Assembly (NCBI RefSeq): GCF_029784165.1
Contig: NC_073695.1
Span: forward strand, 190,491,357-190,555,356
Origin: Wyeomyia smithii
Taxonomy: Eukaryota; Arthropoda; Insecta; Diptera; Culicidae
Reading direction: 5' to 3'
Length of the DNA stretch: 64,000 bases
In this document: piece by piece, positions 12,401 to 22,614 of the stretch
Numbering within the stretch: position 1 is the stretch's first letter
Layout: every line of letters begins with the position of its first letter
Made by a program: the position numbers and the translations under genes
Notes under the pieces: model-generated
The model's input: only the letters and a program-made list of their open reading frames with translations
Databases searched by the model: none
What the model was told of the DNA's origin: nothing

Positions 12401-13300
12401 GGAAGCAGATTCAAGTTGAATTCAAATCTGAAAAAAAAGGTTACTCAGTTCAACTTTGCATGAGTTCAAGCCATCACTGATTTTTACAGTGTACAGTCCC
12501 TCTACAATTATGGGTCAGTCAACGTGTTGTCTGAATGTTCAAAAATGGATATAAAATCGTAATAATTATCAACTACGATTGTTTTACTGACTATCTCTGT
12601 GTTTTGATGTGTACTTTCGATTAACAATTAGGTTCACTGCAGTTGATGCGTGTAAATCTGTTGGGAAGAAAAATATCACTTTTGGCATTCAAAATCATTT
12701 AGTCTATAAAATCGTCAAAATACATAATGAAAGTAATTTTATTGTTGTAAAAGCTTGATAATAAGTTATTTTATTCAGTCTTGATGCATTATCATGCCAA
12801 AGTGATAAAAATAGCCAAAATATGGTCTGACGACCCACAACTGGTCGGTGTTAAGTCAGACCGGAACAAGTAACATTTTGATCATTTCGAGAGAAACGAG
12901 TTTGAAGTTTGTTGCTCTGGGAATTTTGAAGTTTTCAATATTTTTGCGCAATTTTGATGTTATAAGTTGGAGTAACTCTCTAACTGTATCATGCAATATG
13001 ACAATTGAAAAAAAGGAGTGCCGTGAGCTCAAAAAGGACAGGTTTGTAACTGATTAAATGTACTTGGTCCACTCTGATTGAAACGAAGAAGAATCATTAA
13101 TGACTTGGTCCATTATAACTAAACAATTGAACAAATAATTTTAGTCCATTGATCGTCGAACAATCAAAAAAGTTTTTAATCTACATGGTTAGCTACTGCG
13201 ACATCAACAATTATTGAAAATAGTTCGAATAAACTTTAAACTGTGTTTGTTTAACAAATCAATGGTAGGAGCGGAATGTTTCAATGGAACAATATGGTTA
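9490..13300. other. AT-rich unassigned sequence
   Basis: Long AT-rich stretch with homopolymer runs. The longest ATG-initiated frame, 10760-11050 on the plus strand (96 residues, includes ALRERKTKTTIQRWHKR), has no recognised domain and faces another frame on the opposite strand, so I do not call it a gene. Nothing else was recognised. Confidence 0.45.
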
Positions 13301-13302
13301 AT

Positions 13303-13725
13303 TCACTCAACTTTGGCCAAAATTGCGGTAGAATTGATAATGGACTGGATGGTTTCCTCGTGTTTTGGTTCTGGAATTTCTGTCACGTTTGGATGTAGTG
13401 CTTCAAGGACAGCTCCATGAAAAGTTGGCACAGGTTCTCCATTATTGATTAGAAAATAATATTGAATAGATATTGACAACATGCTTCACACACTTAAATG
13501 TCAATCGAGTCAGCTTCTTCTTGTATTAATATGAAAGGTCTTCTCCAAACAATCGCTTGTGTTGCCTTTAGCTTCGTAATTTCATTACGGGCATAAATCT
13601 AATTAGCTTGCATAAAACAGTAACAAACATACACTTACCGCTTATTTCAACCTCCTGAGGATATATTTCATTGGTAAAATCATCAAGTTTTAAGTCAGTA
13701 TTACTACTGTAACTTGAACTTCTTT
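13303..13725 (-). CDS. Candidate two-exon 3' end of a host gene
   Basis: Two short exons join cleanly on the minus strand. The upstream exon (13725 down to 13639, 87 nt) follows an acceptor TTTCACAATTTCAG and ends with the donor GCG/GTAAGTG. The last exon (13436 down to 13303) follows an AG acceptor and ends at a TGA (13303-13305). The intron (13638-13437, 202 nt) is GT-AG, and both junctions are phase 1, so the frame is kept: the first exon ends in NEIYPQEVEIS and the second reads PVPTFHGAVLEALHPN then VTEIPEPKHEETIQSIINST and AILAKVE-stop. The joined tail is acidic and unlike any transposon protein I recognise. No family name can be given. Upstream exons at higher coordinates were not found; alternatively this is a decayed gene fragment. 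Confidence 0.45.
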
Positions 13726-13729
13726 CTGA

Positions 13730-14135
13730 AATTGTGAAATTGCGCAAGCACATCACTCTGCTTCTTGCCTAAAAAATGGAGGATCGCTACGCCGGATAAT
13801 TCCGGTGAAGGCGTTGAAGAAATAAAAGAACAAACAACCGAACAGTAAACCTCTGAATTACACACAAAATGTTGTAAATTTATAACATGTACTTCTCAAA
13901 TTACGCGATTGATTATGCCAGAGATGATCTGCATGAAGTGTTCAGTTAATAGCGCTGAGAAACAAACTTATTAGTGCTGAATGGATTAAGCGTAATAACT
14001 AAGCATGTTTACAAATGTTTGTCAACAATAAATAATATAATTTTATTTTAGTATTATTTTTTTCACTTTTCGGGCCCCTGAAATGCATTTGAATGACGTT
14101 GAATTCTGATATTAGAGTGCTTTTTAGTTGGGTGA
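13730..14135. other. AT-rich unassigned sequence upstream of the candidate exons
   Basis: If the two exons at 13303-13725 are real this would be intron. No further exon with matching phase was recognised in it. Confidence 0.4.
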
Positions 14136-14138
14136 CAG

Positions 14139-14213
14139 CCCAACTAGCGAACACCCAACTAACGAACCTCCAACTAACGAACCTCCAACTAACGAACATC
14201 CAACGAGCGAATC
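14139..14213 (+). repeat. 15-bp minisatellite, five copies
   Basis: Five head-to-tail units of the form YCCAACTARCGAACM, exactly 15 bp each, with outer copies more diverged than the inner three. Because 15 is divisible by three it encodes a repeated pentapeptide of the type PTNEP in one frame, but no gene context supports translation. A short hairpin (AGTTGGGTGACAGCCCAACT, 14126-14145) abuts the array. Confidence 0.9.
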
Positions 14214-14249
14214 ATCACTGTATTTGAGTGCAAGTTACAAACGTCATAA

Positions 14250-14530
14250 CTTGCACACAAACTTTGATCAAAGATATTTCTTTTTTCTCGTCTCGGTGTT
14301 ATTTATTTTTTGCCACCCCCTCTGTTAACTTCGATAACCTTGGACATAAAAAGAATTCGAAATTTGTATCAGTAAGTACAAAGAAAAATTTGTTTCGCTG
14401 TGTATATTTTTTTTGAAAAAAATATATATAATTTACAACTTTGCCGAAAACGCCACACCTATCAACAAACTGTTCTGGATCTGAAAGTATTTGTAATCTT
14501 CGATAACTGCGAAGCCCTTCTCACAAAATG
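14250..14530. repeat. Fragment of the long-inverted-repeat family found at 26.8-27.9 kb
   Basis: The phrase TACAACTTTGCCGAAAACG with CACACCTATCAACAAACTG that follows matches CTACAACTTCGCCGAAGACG and AGACCGATCAAACAAACCG near 27555. This points to a diverged, incomplete copy of the same non-coding family. Boundaries are approximate. Confidence 0.45.
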
Positions 14531-15550
14531 AGCCACGATTCAAAATGAAAAAAAGTAGGAGGTTGTATGCAAGACACGACCGCATAGCCGACGTAGAACT
14601 ACGTACACTGTTATCTATTTCATTGTGTTTTATTACAAAAGTTCAATTGTCTTTTAATGAGTGTCAAATCTATTATTGATTGCTCAAATCACCAATTAGA
14701 TGCTGGGAATCTACTGTATGAGCAGAGCATAATATAACACTTTAAATACTGTACTACTTGAAGTAAGAGACGATTCGCATGTTTTGAGCCGAAATATATG
14801 TCTTTGATTGGGAACCTCCACGTGGTTATGAAAAAATCCATACCTATTAACCTATTTAAATTAAACAATATCCCAAATCGTCACTATGGCATCAACCTCA
14901 GCACTTCGCGCATGCGTGTGCTATCGACTTTTAATTCGCACATGCAAATAGGATGCCACTGACTGAACAGAATAAGAAAGCATTCAATTTTTAAAATTTA
15001 GGGCTTGAGACCTTTCGAAAAAATGATAAATCTTCAATTACTTGATCAGTTGCTTCGAGAAGGGCAGTTTGCTGATCGCAACCTTCGTGATGCCCCAACA
15101 GTGCACTGAGATACTACTGAGATTTGTAACCAACCGGACAAGTGATTTTTTTAAGCCGAAAGCAAATTCGGAAAGCCAGCTGATACTGGCGCAATCCGTT
15201 GCCGCTACTGTTAATACAGAACCGCCGAAAGAATGTAATTAGCTTGACCTGAAGCAGGCTGTTTTAAAACCCAAAGAGTGCATTTCCTGCTAACTCGGTA
15301 TACTATTCTGTCAATTGGAAAGTCAGCAAGCAACCAATCAAGAGGGAGAAGTTTTCGTTTCAACAAGGCTTCATTATTTTTAACGGTACAGTAGTACGCA
15401 TAATCAAATAACATTTTTTTTGAGTTTGGGCAGATGCGGTTTTAGTTTTCCAATCAATTGCTGCAAGAATAAAGAAAATCTATCGAGAACAAACCGATTT
15501 ATAAGCATTTTAAATCAGGACACATTTCGTCCCCTTTCAGTCATTAGATA

Positions 15551-15605
15551 GTTAATAGATAGTTAATAGAAACATTAGTCAGTTAATAGATAGTTAATAG
15601 AAACG
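15551..15605. repeat. Direct duplication of a GTTAATAGATAGTTAATAGA unit
   Basis: Two copies of GTTAATAGATAGTTAATAGA, followed by AAC, separated by a few bases. The unit itself contains a GTTAATAGATA subrepeat. This looks like local replication slippage. Confidence 0.75.
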
Positions 15606-15829
15606 CAGTTTAACGTCAAAAAACTAATAGCACAAAATAACATCTCCAGCCCATAAAAACATGTGAGCAAAGTTCAAGCCAGATCAAAATCTGTTCGTGT
15701 CGGATGGAAGCTGTTAGAAGGAGGTGCTGTACTCTCAGCCACGCAACGCTGTTACGAGTTGCATATTGTTTTGTTATTTGTTATTTGATATGATATTTGT
15801 TTGAGCCGAAAGCAAACTCATATATAGCC

Positions 15830-16207
15830 CAAAAAAGTGCACTACTTGTTAATCGAAGAAGGACCCTACGTTTTCGAATCTATGTAGGTACTGTCCATGG
15901 CCCGGCTGGATCTGTGACCGGTCGAAGAAGAACCTTCACCACGGCGTAGGTCTGCACATCTACCCTTCGTGGATTTGGACCTGTCTTGCTACCATCTGTT
16001 CATGGAGGATGAGCGTATGCCCCTTGTGACCCATTGGTCCACCTTAATGGCGATTATACGCAGATTGCGTCGTATGACACTGTACGATACGCATTTGCAA
16101 CCATCAGGCATATGAGACTGTAGGTACTTTCTAGTATACCACGATAACCGTCTCTAGCGTTATGTCGTCTGCGAAGTTAACGGTCACAACCTCTATTGGA
16201 AACTTAA
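15830..16207 (-). pseudogene. R1-like non-LTR retrotransposon, RT and C-terminal pieces (part 1, 3' side)
   Basis: Minus-strand reading from 16200 downward gives VVTVNFADDITLE (the FADD catalytic motif of reverse transcriptase is intact), then after a deletion ICLMVANAYRTVSYDAICV near 16090, and GHGQYLHRFENVGSFFD near 15900-15850. These match, in order, the RT core, the region after RT, and the HGCFRQYLHRFGH-type C-terminal motif of R1-clade elements. Several frames are needed, so it is a pseudogene with internal deletions. The same element continues on the other side of the hAT-like insertion at 19154. Confidence 0.7.
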
Positions 16208-16459
16208 GTTTCAACCATGGGCGCAACTACGGGGGGGGGGGGGCTTCAGCCCCCCCTAGAAAGTGTTTAGCCCCCCCTAGAATTTTTCAGAGAATGATTG
16301 TATTCAATATAAATACATTTCATACTACTTTTCAGAGCATCAAAATCAACACAAATTGAGATGTCGTCATTCATTGGCTGAGAACTAGTTCTGCACCCAG
16401 GATCAATTCTCAAACCTAGCTTTCTTACTCATCTTACCAGTCAGACAAGAGTTGTAGTA

Positions 16460-17667
16460 ACTCGTGCTGTATCAAGCCGTTTTACTCGGTTTTGGGCTGT
16501 GTTTCACCAGTTCGCCAGACGTCTCATCACTCGCAAGTCTCTTTCGATCTGGTCGAGTCATCATGCACGCTGCGCTTCTTACTTTTTGGTGCCGGTAGGG
16601 TTTGCTGAAGAGAAGTGATTTCACAGGATTGTCGTCCGGCATCCTTACGACGTGACCGGTCCACCTCAACCTATTGTCTTTCGCCAGGTGTGCAATGGGG
16701 TTCTCTCCAAGCAGCGCTTGTAGCTAATGATTCATGCGCTGTCGTCGTTATCCGTCGTCCGTTTGTACTCCATCGTAGATAGTCCACAGCACCTTCCGTT
16801 CGAAAACACCAAGAGAACTTCCGTAGAGGACTACCGGTTATATCAGGATTTTGTAGTTTTTTGTATTGAAGTAGTCATGTCCGATCAGCACTGTGATTGG
16901 TGCGTATGTATGTAATGTCTGAGAAGAACGGGCCGTCGATGAGAACGTGGTCAATTGTTTTGCTGTACGTTGGTCGAGAAGAGAAGGGACTTCGGACTGC
17001 CATCCCGCGGGAAGCTGCGAAGTTGGTGCATAGCTGGCCGTTGTTGTTCGCCACGATGTACAGGCTGTGCGGGCCGATCACTGGCTTATATAAGTCTTTC
17101 CTTCCGTTCATGTCCCCAATGACGATCTTGATGTCTCTACGCGAGCAGCTATCTTAAATTTTCTCCAGCTGTGCGTAGAACGTTTCTTTCTCTGCATCAG
17201 GTCTCTCTTCGTGAGGACAGTGCAGATTGGGAATAGTGTAGTTGTAGAACCAACCTTTTATTCTAAACAAACACAACCTGCCACTTCATCACACGACTCT
17301 GCATCCTGCCCAGCACTATAAAACCGCTACCAAGCTCATTGGTTGTGCCACCGCTTTGGTGGTACTCTGCCTTGCGGTCACAAATCCACCGTACCTTCTC
17401 TCCTTTCAGGCAAAGCTCCTGGAGCGCAACGATGTCGAAGTGGCGGGATTCTAGCTGATCCAGCAGAATCCAGTCGACATCCGGGGCGTTGAGCGATCTA
17501 CTGCTACATGTCCCGAGCTTTTAATCGTCGTCCTTATTTCGTCGGTTGGGTCATTCCCTTTTGTTCCGGTTCGTTTTGAATTCTTGATTCTTCGTAGTAT
17601 GTTTATTTTAGTATGCTGCCTTACTAGGGCTGCGATGCCTAGTCTCGTGACGGGGCTGCCGCCTTAA
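16460..17667 (-). pseudogene. RTE-clade (JAM1-like) retrotransposon, copy B, nested in the hAT-like element
   Basis: Minus-strand reading: endonuclease start near 17520 (LESRHFDIVALQELCLKG, near 17450), NELGSGFIVLGRMQSRVMKW near 17310, a frameshifted middle, then YKPVIGPHSLYIVANNNGQL and TIDHVLIDGPFFSDITYIRT near 17100-16900. It then jumps directly into the RT C-terminal tail (VFERKVLRTIY-like near 16790, NRLRWTGHVVRMPDDNP near 16680-16620), so the whole RT catalytic core is deleted. The untranslated 5' part runs up to the MITE at 17668 and continues beyond it (18115-18300). Inactive. Confidence 0.85.
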
Positions 17668-18114
17668 GGGCTATTCCCACTGCTTCCGTTCCGGGACCGG
17701 GCCGTGGCTGTTCCGCGTGTCGTCCGGGCTCGTTTGAGATTGATTGCATGCGTTCTTATGAACGCATTTACACCGACGCGCCGTGCCCAGACCGGGGCAG
17801 CGTTGAGTTGCCGTCGTGCTGCCGCAGTGCGAGTGAAAAACTATCGTTGCCGACGATACTTTGTGTTGGCCGGAGAGTGCACGAAAGGCACTCGGATGAA
17901 TGCGTGTATGTTGTAGTGACATATTTCGCGCGAAGTGAGCTGCGGTATGAAAAAAAGAGAAAGACGTTCTTTCACATACACACATCAACATTTCTCAGCC
18001 AGAGCGCAGCGCGGGCACGGTTCAAGCACGGCGCAGTGTGAATGCATGAAAAAACCCGGACGAGCCAGGTCCCGGCCCGGTCCCTGAACAGAAGCAGTGG
18101 GAATAGCCCTTTAA
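17664..18114. mobile_element. 443-bp MITE with TTAA target sites
   Basis: The element spans 17668-18110. The left end GGGCTATTCCCACTGCTTCC and the right end, read inverted as AGGGCTATTCCCACTGCTTC, match over about 36 bp including a GGGACCGGGCC block, with two mismatches and one extra base. TTAA sits at 17664-17667 and 18111-18114. TTAA duplication is the mark of piggyBac-type transposition, which is inferred here. Removing the element rejoins the 5' untranslated part of the RTE copy, so it inserted into that copy. Its interior is GC-rich; open frames through it overlap on both strands and show no transposase motif. Confidence 0.75.
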
Positions 18115-18300
18115 GTGTAGCTGGCGAGACACCGCATTTCACAGTTCAGCCGTTCGGTCCAGATCAGTCGCTGTTTGAGCCGCCCCTAGCCTGTGGGGTC
18201 TCTAAGGAGAACAACTACCCCTTTCCTGTCAGCATACGTCCAAGTTCCCACCGGTCAGGCATGTTTAAACCCACCACACCACCCGCGTGTGTGTTTCAAG
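18115..18300 (-). pseudogene. RTE copy B, 5' untranslated end
   Basis: Continuation of the RTE copy on the far side of the MITE. The phrase CCTGTCAGCATACGTCCAAG and the pattern of GC-rich non-coding sequence are typical of the 5' region of these elements, and the sequence before the MITE (CGTGACGGGGCTGCCGCC) matches the inverse of plus-strand RTE sequence at 34285-34345. The 5' end is not precisely defined. Confidence 0.55.
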
Positions 18301-18632
18301 CGATGCCACGGAGGGTATTCAGATTGCCCTTCAGTGCGTATACAAAACGAAAAACTCGCAGTGTTCTAGATAAAACAGCCCTTCAAAAGATTCGGCAAAC
18401 ACAAACCCGAGTGTTCTCAACTTCGTGAGCCCTCAAGAGCCCGCATGCCTACACGTGTTTTCTCAAACGCTTCATTTTTTCAAAAGTACATATGAAAAAA
18501 ATATTACAGGTGGTTGTAAGCGATGGCTAACATCCAACTATCCATTATTGTTCCATTGTCAATCTCTTCGTGGCGACTAATGCTTGTGTGTTCCCCGAAA
18601 CTGCAAGCCCTCGGTTGCCTCATGTGCCGAAG

Positions 18633-19049
18633 TTAAAAATCCTCGGTTGGCGTGTTTACGAATGGCTCTCCAGTTTTTGTCTTGAGCTCGCGACGAAGGG
18701 TAATACGAAATGCCCTGCGTGGTGTGTTTATCAGCAGATGGGCCACATGCGCATTGGAGTGCTGTGGTTTCCCCATGCCTGCCACCGGTTCACCGGTTTT
18801 CCCTTGGTTGCTCGTATCCCAGTCGGTAACACGTGGAGGTAGGAATAGGGCAACCACACTGGGGTCTATTTTGTTCCAGCTAGTACGAATATGCTGTTGA
18901 AAAGCACTGCCCAGCCGTTTACCAAACCTGGCTCTCCTCAATATCAAATCAGTGTTGCTGAAAGAGGTTGGCGTTGACGCTGTGTACAAGATATTCAGTA
19001 CATCTTCGGAGATTCTATCCCGGAGTGATTTTTTCTGCTGTTGCGACAA
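18633..19049 (-). CDS. Unrecognised 138-codon ORF inside the hAT-like element
   Basis: The longest frame unique to the hAT-like element. It begins SQQQKKSLRDRISEDVLNIL without an ATG (the first codon of the open stretch is TTG), passes through an aromatic-poor stretch with FSNTDLILRRARFGKRLGS and TSWNKIDPSVVALFLPPRVT, and ends at 18633. Composition is protein-like, whereas the opposing plus-strand frames are rich in Cys, Trp and His as shadows usually are. No hAT dimerisation domain, BED finger or other family signature was seen. It could be a remnant of element-encoded protein or a captured host exon. Confidence 0.3.
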   Translation of the reverse strand: MSQQQKKSLRDRISEDVLNILYTASTPTSFSNTDLILRRARFGKRLGSAFQQHIRTSWNKIDPSVVALFLPPRVTDWDTSNQGKTGEPVAGMGKPQHSNAHVAHLLINTPRRAFRITLRRELKTKTGEPFVNTPTEDF

Positions 19050-19153
19050 TATTTTAAGCGTTATTAAAAAAGCATATTAAAACTCTTTTTTCTGTTTTTT
19101 AAAATTAGCTAAAACTAGCCCCCCCCTAGAAATTTTCCTTAGTTGCGCCCATG

Positions 19154-19260
19154 GTTTCAACACCCCGACTTGGGCACTAGAGGTTCATGTGCGATCTGCG
19201 ATTAAATTGATAATATTCAATCAGATAACTTCCAATTTTGGAGAAAGAAAATCTACTTTC
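19154..19260 (-). pseudogene. R1-like retrotransposon, continuation beyond the hAT-like insertion
   Basis: Taking out the hAT-like element and one copy of GTTTCAAC joins minus-strand sequence reading VETLKFPIEVVTVNFADDI across the site, which fits the RGVDIVGFADDI region just ahead of the catalytic FADD box in R1-clade RT. The upstream part is short and soon lost. Confidence 0.6.
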
Positions 19261-19264
19261 AACA

Positions 19265-20905
19265 ACAATTAAGTAACTCACAATGCCTTTTATGGTTTAT
19301 GAGACTTCAAAACTGTTCTATGTTGAAATTGAGTCAAACCTACCACTATCACGAATTGCCATCTGAGGTTACACTGTGTACACCACAAAGCTCGACGCCT
19401 CGAAATCCCCTTGATTTGCAAAGGCTGCCCAATAAGTGCAATGAAAGCTGTTTGCACTCACGGTCGAAACTTCTTTCTGAGACTCGCGCATTTTCATGGG
19501 TTTATTTTGAATTTCGGTATGTTTTCGGTTCATAGCGGAGCCCCAATTTCATAATAGCGAAATTAACCGCAATCAGCAATGCGAATCAGTGGTCAATGTT
19601 GTAACAGTCGGTCCTCGGCAAACAGCGTCGAGCGCCATTCGTATGCATAGTGGATGTAGAGTAGCGTGAAGGTACATGACGCGTCAATAACGGCACAATG
19701 ATACGAAAATGTGGAGGAACTGTTTTACCAAAAAACTGCTGAACACGCTGACGTCTGGCGTCTAGTTTCCTCTGAGCACCTTAAATCAAGTTGATCGTCG
19801 ATCACCGTGCGGCGTCTACTAGAAGTGAAATAGTGTAAGTATTATACGTATTAAATCAAAATAAAAAAAAAAAAACAGTTATTCGAATCGCTGAGTAAGA
19901 GGTCTACACGGTTGGACCACGGTTGTAGAGTTGTAACTGGTTGTAGACGCGTTCCAGTGCCTCACTCATACACAAACAACCCCAGGGGAGGCACTCGCGA
20001 GTAGGCTGGCACTGAGTGTAAGGGATTTTACAAACGAAGCGTAAAATTGAATAAAGCAAAATAAAAGACGAATCCGTTAAAAATGAAAGTGAACTTTAGA
20101 TCTGACGTCATAGATATAGCGTGTGCTGTATAAAAATTCGCTCACTCCCAGTCTGCATACACGAGCACACATAGAGCTCCGGCGAGTCTGGGTCTGGCGA
20201 TTGATCGATCGAGCCATGGAAGTTGCAATTCGATACTCTGCCATTACCGAGTCAATCAGTGTCGGTGCGTACCGGCCAGTGAGTCTCGGCATAGTATGGA
20301 TAAGATTTTGCAGACAGTTTTCGCACCACAACTGACTTGTGATAGTGTTTTTGTCGGTTACATTGGAGCTATTGAGAGAGAAATGAAAAGAGGGGAAATC
20401 AACCACTTTTATTCACCAAGAGATGTTAATTTGTCGTCTAGGGAAACGTCCGTAATGGAGATTTAATTGAAGACGCTGCTACAATGATAGATATTTTCAT
20501 TTTGATCATATGGAAGAGAAACTTAAATCAATAGGAGATTGAGTATCTTATGATGTTATTGATCATAAAAGCTATAATCAGGTTTTGATAGACAATCATT
20601 ATTGTTTTAGGAGTTGGCCCATGTATAATGTATATCAGTTGAAAGAAAAATACAAACCTGCATTGCGTTAATAACGGCTGTAATTTTTGTTTAACGAATT
20701 ATCTTTTTTTCCCAATTCAAAAGTTAAATTTTATCCATTCCTCCGTATGCAAGGCAAAACTTATAATAACTTTATCCAAATCAGATGTCAGTAACTGTTA
20801 TGGGAACTATTAACGCAGATGAAATTATATTACATCGAGTTTAACCTCCATTTTCATGTGATTTTCATACAACAGTTTCATCCATCGCCAATCATTAAAA
20901 CATCA
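19265..20905. other. Unassigned sequence
   Basis: No transposon protein or boundary was recognised. Short frames near 19299-19535 (plus) and 20077-20406 (minus) lack domains and are not called. Confidence 0.4.
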
Positions 20906-21119
20906 TTACAACAATTATCGCATCTTTCGTTTTGAAGTTCACCATTTTGTCGCAACACTTCTACGAACAACCACAGCATGCCGCCGGAATCGTGAAACCG
21001 CACATCGTGATGGCCTTTATTCATACCGGGGTGTTGACATTTTCTCCGTATCCCGCTGACGGTGCGATCGCAAACCCTCTACAGGGGGGTCTACCTAAAT
21101 CATTACAATTATGTTGATT
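20905..21119 (+). CDS. Unrecognised ORF with GC-rich third positions
   Basis: An open frame that includes FTILSQHFYEQPQHAAGIVK and GVLTFSPYPADGAIANPLQG ends at a TGA near 21117. It contains no upstream ATG in frame; a possible acceptor (TCGTTTTGAAG) precedes the protein-like part at 20937. Codon third positions are markedly G/C-rich compared with flanking AT-rich DNA. No family recognised. Either an exon or chance in a GC-richer island that runs to 21750. Confidence 0.22.
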
Positions 21120-21510
21120 TCCGACTAATTGCAGCTAGACTCTTCCGTGCATCCTCCACCCGCGCAATGGCGGCCGATCTGTCGCAAATGACTACCCGGT
21201 GACTTCGTTGTTGACTTTGTCCACTACTGCCGCTGCTGGCACATTCAATCCACCAACCAACGTGGTGCAATTTTCCTCCTTCGTATAAAATCCAATCAAG
21301 GAAGAGTCTTGCTTACACCAGAAACAAAACAATCGGCCCCAAGTGGTACCCTCCTGAGTATAAGTAAACATAAACAAAGTCGCGCATGGCAATAAGCTGT
21401 CTGCCGGTGAAGGTACCTACTTGTAACATGCAGTTACTCGCCTTAGCGCGAAGTGCTTTTGTTTGCAATCTCGCATTCCAGGGTAAATGCTTCAATGTTA
21501 ATCTTTGCAG

Positions 21511-21732
21511 CTCGGAAAAATATTTATTGCTGAACGAAAGTTTCTTGTGTTTATGGCATCAAAACCGAAAACGCTGTGTTATTTGAAAGATGCGCATCAG
21601 TGTTTTGCAAGCCAAAATCGCAACCGCCACCACTCGGCGAGTGACGATGCCGAGCTTGCACAAGCCTGTCACTGCCCAACCAGTGACTTATTCCGGGCCG
21701 ATTTCGAACGGTTGATCGATCACGAGTCATGA
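21511..21732 (+). CDS. Unrecognised candidate terminal exon
   Basis: A good splice acceptor (TTAATCTTTGCAG, ending 21510) precedes an open frame LGKIFIAERKFLVFMASKPK continuing through DDAELAQACHCPTSDLFRAD to a TGA at 21730-21732. Composition is protein-like and the second half has G/C-biased third positions. I could not pair it with an upstream exon: the nearest donor-like site (CAGGGTAAATG near 21480) would leave an intron of under 40 nt. No family recognised. Confidence 0.22.
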   Translation, partial: LGKIFIAERKFLVFMASKPKTLCYLKDAHQCFASQNRNRHHSASDDAELAQACHCPTSDLFRADFERLIDHES

Positions 21733-22257
21733 GTCATGCAAAAAAAAATTGTACCGTCTTTACTGCTTGTTCAATATAAATCATGGTTTGGTTCCAATTC
21801 CGTACTCGGCGTTGTGAAGTCGTAGTAGACAACCGCGCAGGGTTTCGCAGTCAAAAAGTGCAGCAGATTTTTAACGATTAGGGTGGGTTAGTCTTTTTTT
21901 CATTTTTACCTGATTGACCAATTTTGCAACAGAGCAATCACAGCCAAATAGCAACAATAGTTCCAATTTAACTAACTGCATTTTTAGTGCTGTAAGAAAA
22001 TACCAATACCAAAGAGTTATGATATTCAACTTCTTAATCAAAGCCTGCAGTTATTTAGAGAATTATGCAGTGCAGTGCATATCGCAGCTGTCAGCAGCTC
22101 TTTATCGGAGTAGTCAAAAGCATTGAGAATTGATTGAGCAGGAATTCGAGAAATTTAGATTCTTTATTGCAATCAGAACATAAATATTCCGAGCATGTAT
22201 TTGGGGTCGACTCGTATTGTACAGGGCAGTTCTGACGCCTCAATACGTTCGAAAACT

Positions 22258-22309
22258 GGCAAAAAATGTAGCTACCGCGTAGTGGCAAAAAATGAAGCTA
22301 CCGCGTAGT
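22258..22309. repeat. 26-bp direct tandem duplication
   Basis: Two adjacent units GGCAAAAAATGWAGCTACCG with CGTAGT following, differing at one base. A recent local duplication. Confidence 0.9.
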
Positions 22310-22614
22310 GGAACGAATCATTTCTGCACTCACTAAAGTTGTAATTTCCAGACTATTTCTGAAAATGTAAACACAACGATATAATCCACCATTGGAGCAA
22401 CGCAAACATCGACTGCACAATATAAATTATAAGAGCGAAATACTATATAGAGCACACATTGAAAACAAATTTTGGTTCAATGCATACAAATATTAGGTTT
22501 AGAACACTGAAACAAATCGTATAGGTGTTTTAAGAATTTTTTTTTGTTAAATGAATGTTCAAAACTTTAGAATAAACTGATAGGGGAACTGTTCCATTAT
22601 TCATCTCAGCCCAT

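Larger units (their letters stand above)
16208..19161. mobile_element. hAT-like DNA transposon (16216-19153) with 8-bp target duplication
   Basis: The ends CATGGGCGCAACTA (16216) and TAGTTGCGCCCATG (to 19153) are perfect 14-bp inverted repeats, followed by G-rich/C-rich subterminal tracts (GGGGGGG...TTCAGCCCCCCC and AGCCCCCCCCTAGAAA). GTTTCAAC lies immediately outside both ends (16208-16215 and 19154-19161), an exact 8-bp duplication as hAT elements make. It interrupts an R1-like RT frame. Inside are an RTE copy, a nested MITE, and an unrecognised minus-strand ORF at 18633-19049. No hAT transposase domain was recognised, so the element is either non-autonomous or its transposase has been lost. 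The superfamily call rests on ends and duplication length. Confidence 0.8.

Noticed and set aside
14139..14213. Regular 15-bp repeats resembling a CRISPR array
   Set aside because: Units are contiguous with no spacers, and the context is a eukaryotic genome.
17671..18041. Overlapping ORFs of about 100 codons on both strands
   Set aside because: They fall within the 443-bp TTAA MITE, which is GC-rich and has no transposase motif.
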